Part shown: positions 5,299 to 7,449 of the stretch, one piece after another
How the letters are laid out: each line of letters starts with the position of its first letter
Position numbering within the stretch: position 1 is the stretch's first letter
From: a bacterium
GTDB lineage: Bacteria; Elusimicrobiota; Elusimicrobia; Elusimicrobiales; UBA9959
Assembly (NCBI GenBank): GCA_021812825.1
Contig: JAKAMO010000110.1
Span: forward strand, 1 to 7,449
Direction of reading: 5' to 3'
DNA length: 7,449 bases
Notes under the pieces: generated by a model
What the model was told of the DNA's origin: nothing
Database searches by the model: none
What the model saw: the letters and a program-made list of their open reading frames with translations, nothing else
Position numbers and translations under genes: made by a program

Positions 5299-5425
5299 GA
5301 CGGCTGGGGCCAGGGGTCAGAAGGCCGTCACGGAGGGAGGAGCTTGCATAGCGCGACGACTGAGTGACGAGCGGCGCGCACGGTGTGCGCGACCGCGTGC
5401 CTGAGGACCCCTGGCCCCAGTCGTC
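5299..5425. repeat. Structured inverted-repeat element, copy B
   Basis: A 127-base element starts 5 bases after the TPR gene's stop. Its ends form a 20-bp inverted repeat, GACGGCTGGGGCCAGGGGTC (5299-5318) and GACCCCTGGCCCCAGTCGTC (5406-5425), with one mismatch that would be a G-U pair in one RNA orientation. The arm sequence is unrelated to that of copy A. The inner hairpin is GCGG CGCGCAC (5371-5381), loop GGT, GTGCGCG with a bulged A, then CCGC (5385-5396). It keeps the CAC-GGT-GTG tip of copy A while the rest of the stem has changed on both sides. The core at 5340-5387 is shared with copy A in the same orientation. Bases 5258-5298, between the element and the terminator, hold nothing I recognise. 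Confidence 0.85.
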
Positions 5426-5430
5426 CGTAG

Positions 5431-6756
5431 CTACTGTCCGCCTGCCAGTATCTGCTCTATGCGCTTGAGTCCCGCCGCCGTGTCCGCGTTGCCCGGGTCC
5501 AGCTGCTTGGCTATCGTCCACTCGTCGCGGGCCTTCTCGTAATTCGAGTTCTGGAAGTACTTCAGCCCCTCCAGGTAATGCTGCTGGGCCGCCAGGCGGT
5601 TCTCCTCGCTGACCCCGGCGGGCTTCTTGACGGTCTCCTCGACCGTCGTCATGCCCTTACGCTTGGCCTCGGCCTCCGCCTTCAGGCGTTCCTCCTCCTC
5701 CTTGGCCTTGCGCTCCTCTTCCTCGCGGGCGCGGCGGGCGTTTTCCTCGGCGCGGCGCTTCTTCTCGTCCGCCTCCAGCTTCATCTGCTGGTTCGCCCTG
5801 GCGATCAGCTTGTTCAGGTAGGACATGTTGGCGGTGTAGGGCTTGGCCTTGTCCCATTCGCCTATAGCGTCGGTGTACTTCCGGGCCCCGTAGAACTTCT
5901 TGCCGGAGGCGATATAACCGTTCTCTATCTCCTGCTTCACCTCGCCCAGCAGCTTGGCGGACTTGGTGTCGCCCGGCTGGACCTCCAGCGCCTTCTTCAG
6001 GCCGTCGTAGGCGGAAAGCAGCTTGCCCTGGGCGTAGAACTCGAGCGCCTCTTTCAGACGGTCGTTCGCCTTCTGCTGGCGCAGCTCGTCCTCTACCCGC
6101 GTGACCCACTCTATCGTCAGCGAGTCCTTGGGCTTTATCAGCAGCGCGCTGTAGAAGTTGTCCAGCGCGCCCTTCAGGTCGCGCACCTTATAGGCGTCGG
6201 TGCCCTCCTGGAAATAGTATTCCTTAAGATCGTCCTTCATCCTGGAGAGCCAGTACTTCGCCTTGATATTGTTGGGCGAAAGCTTGACGACCTCCTGCAT
6301 CTTGGCGTGGGCCTCTACGATGCGGCCCTCCGTATAGTAGGACAGCGCGGTCTTGAAGCGGTCCTCTATCATGATCTTCTCGCTCATGCCGGGCCTGGCG
6401 CTGCCGCGCAGCTGGTTGGAGGCCTCCAGCAGCATCTGCGCGTCCTGGTAGTTCGGGTCTATCGAGAGGATCTTGGCGGCCAGGTCCTTGGCCTCCTCGT
6501 AGTTGCCGTGCCGGTAGTAGTCGAAGGCGTTCTCGTAGATGCTGTCGAGCATCGCGCCCTGGATCTTCTGCTTCTCCAGCTTCACCGTCTCCAGGAACTT
6601 GCGCTTTTCGTCCAGCTCGTCCAGCGAGCCCAGGCCGGTCTTCTGCAGGTCCAGGAACAGCGACTCCTCGCTCTTCACGGGCGGCTGCGTCTGCGCGAAC
6701 GCCGCCGCCGGCGCCAGCGCCGGGAGCAGGAGGATGAAAGCGAGAATTTTAGCCAT
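5431..6756 (-). CDS. Secreted TPR protein with charged helix, next to tadC
   Basis: The 441-residue product carries a signal peptide (MAKILAFILLLPALAPAAAFA, cleavage likely before QTQ) without a lipobox, so it should be a soluble periplasmic protein. TPR-like helix pairs recur at about 73-106, 133-166, 179-212, 233-266 and 280-312, with typical endings such as LSIDPNY and IKPKDS. A strongly charged helix rich in Lys, Glu, Arg and Ala follows (about 325-368), probably a rigid rod or coiled coil, and then a final TPR at about 392-425. The gene starts 11 bases after tadC with GAGG upstream of its ATG, so the two are co-transcribed. TPR proteins such as the lipoprotein TadD accompany Tad secretion genes, so a role in pilus assembly or secretin support is likely. 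The larger size, rod and missing lipid anchor argue against a direct TadD orthologue. Confidence 0.85.
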   Translation of the reverse strand: MAKILAFILLLPALAPAAAFAQTQPPVKSEESLFLDLQKTGLGSLDELDEKRKFLETVKLEKQKIQGAMLDSIYENAFDYYRHGNYEEAKDLAAKILSIDPNYQDAQMLLEASNQLRGSARPGMSEKIMIEDRFKTALSYYTEGRIVEAHAKMQEVVKLSPNNIKAKYWLSRMKDDLKEYYFQEGTDAYKVRDLKGALDNFYSALLIKPKDSLTIEWVTRVEDELRQQKANDRLKEALEFYAQGKLLSAYDGLKKALEVQPGDTKSAKLLGEVKQEIENGYIASGKKFYGARKYTDAIGEWDKAKPYTANMSYLNKLIARANQQMKLEADEKKRRAEENARRAREEEERKAKEEEERLKAEAEAKRKGMTTVEETVKKPAGVSEENRLAAQQHYLEGLKYFQNSNYEKARDEWTIAKQLDPGNADTAAGLKRIEQILAGGQ

Positions 6757-6767
6757 AAAAAGCCTCG

Positions 6768-7449
6768 TCAGAACGGCATGCCTCCCCTCATCAGGTCGCT
6801 GATCATCGGGGAGAGCATCAGGATGAACACGGTGGGGAATATGAAAATGAACAGCGGGATCAGCATCTTGGTGGAAGCCTGGGCCGCGAGCTTTTCGGCC
6901 TTGTTCAGGCGGCGGAAGCGCATGTCCGCGGAATAGTTGCGCAGCAGCTCCACCAGGCTGGTACCCAGCTCGTCCGACTGCACTATCAGGCCGACGAAGG
7001 AGCGCACCTCCTGAAGGCCGGTGCGCGCCGACAACCGGCGCAGCGCGTCGCGGCGGGAGTAGCCCAGCTGCACCTCCCCGATCGTCTTCTCTATCTCCAG
7101 CTCCAGGCCGGTCTTGACCGGCGCTATCTTCACGATGCGGTCGAAGGCGGTCATGTAATCCAAGCCGGACTCGATCATCAGCGCGCCCAGGTCCACGAAG
7201 GTCGGGAAGTTGCGGATGATGTCCTCCTGGCGCTTGCGGATGCGGCCGGCGTAGATGCCGGCGTCCGGTAGCACGAAGCCGAGCGGCGCGAAGATCAGCA
7301 CGAACGGAGAGCCGCTCATCGCGTAGAACAGGGCCGGCATCACGGCGGCCACTATCAGCTTCTGGTGCAGCATCTTCAGCGGGTCCAGGTTGGGCGGGCT
7401 GCCGAGCAGCGTATAAGTCTCCTCCAGCTTCTTCTCGAAGCCCAGATCG
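6768..7449 (-). CDS. tadC: TadC-type inner-membrane platform protein of the Tad/Flp pilus (5' end outside window)
   Basis: The frame is open from the window edge to TGA at 6768-6770, giving 226 visible residues; the Met at 7373 is internal, since 25 in-frame codons precede it. After a soluble stretch (LGFEKKLEETYTLLGSPPNL) come two closely spaced membrane segments (about 30-62). Next is a T2SSF-type helical bundle (about 66-190) with the TadC-like signatures FPTFVDLGALMIESGLDYMTAFDRIV and LGYSRRDALRRLSARTGLQEV. A final hydrophobic region (about 194-216, LIPLFIFIFPTVFILML) ends near the C-terminus. TadC and its partner TadB form the platform that works with the TadA ATPase to assemble Flp pili. 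A GspF/PilC protein is less likely, because those carry two bundles and a different spacing. TadB would be expected just upstream, outside the window. The TPR gene follows after 11 bases. Confidence 0.85.
   Translation of the reverse strand, partial: DLGFEKKLEETYTLLGSPPNLDPLKMLHQKLIVAAVMPALFYAMSGSPFVLIFAPLGFVLPDAGIYAGRIRKRQEDIIRNFPTFVDLGALMIESGLDYMTAFDRIVKIAPVKTGLELEIEKTIGEVQLGYSRRDALRRLSARTGLQEVRSFVGLIVQSDELGTSLVELLRNYSADMRFRRLNKAEKLAAQASTKMLIPLFIFIFPTVFILMLSPMISDLMRGGMPF

Noticed and set aside
3884..5425. Copies A and B as a MITE, integron attC sites or CRISPR
   Set aside because: Terminal arms differ between copies, no target duplications or GTTRRRY-type integron sites are evident, and there are only two non-tandem copies.
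5219..5521. Minus-strand 100-codon frame through copy B and the terminator
   Set aside because: It would read through a canonical terminator and overlaps the 3' end of the TPR gene in another frame.
5578..6936. Plus-strand open frame of about 450 codons opposite the TPR and tadC genes
   Set aside because: It is a Leu/Arg/Val-rich shadow of well-supported minus-strand genes.

Overview
The window is GC-rich and every supported gene lies on the minus strand, so it is described in transcription order, from high to low coordinates. The organism is a diderm-type bacterium: it has signal-peptide proteins, a DsbA-like periplasmic protein and a Tad/Flp pilus component. High GC combined with frequent ATA isoleucine codons, plus this gene mix, makes me think of Elusimicrobiota or a neighbouring phylum. 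That is an inference and was not tested.

Region 1 (7449-5230) holds the 3' part of a TadC-type pilus platform gene, then, 11 bases on, a secreted TPR protein. After them come a 127-base structured inverted repeat (5299-5425) and a canonical rho-independent terminator (5230-5257). Region 2 (5229-3884) is a single-gene unit. It encodes a two-TM sensor with HAMP and PAS domains but no output domain, and it ends just before a second inverted-repeat element (3884-4001) of the same family.

Region 3 (3848-785) is a four-gene operon. It has a promoter with operator-like repeats and a GC palindrome in the leader. The genes encode a small two-TM membrane protein, a winged-helix regulator whose receiver domain has lost its phosphorylation residues, an intact single-domain receiver, and a secreted protein built from repeated DsbA/thioredoxin-like domains with only two cysteines left. 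A strong terminator (785-818) closes it. Region 4 (762-1) is the start of a membrane Cache-domain sensor whose output domain lies outside the window.

The theme is envelope and surface sensing next to pilus genes, with no histidine kinase in view. The signal least explained by known features is the pair of inverted-repeat elements downstream of two unrelated genes. They share a conserved core, but their outer arms and inner hairpin differ in sequence while staying base-paired.
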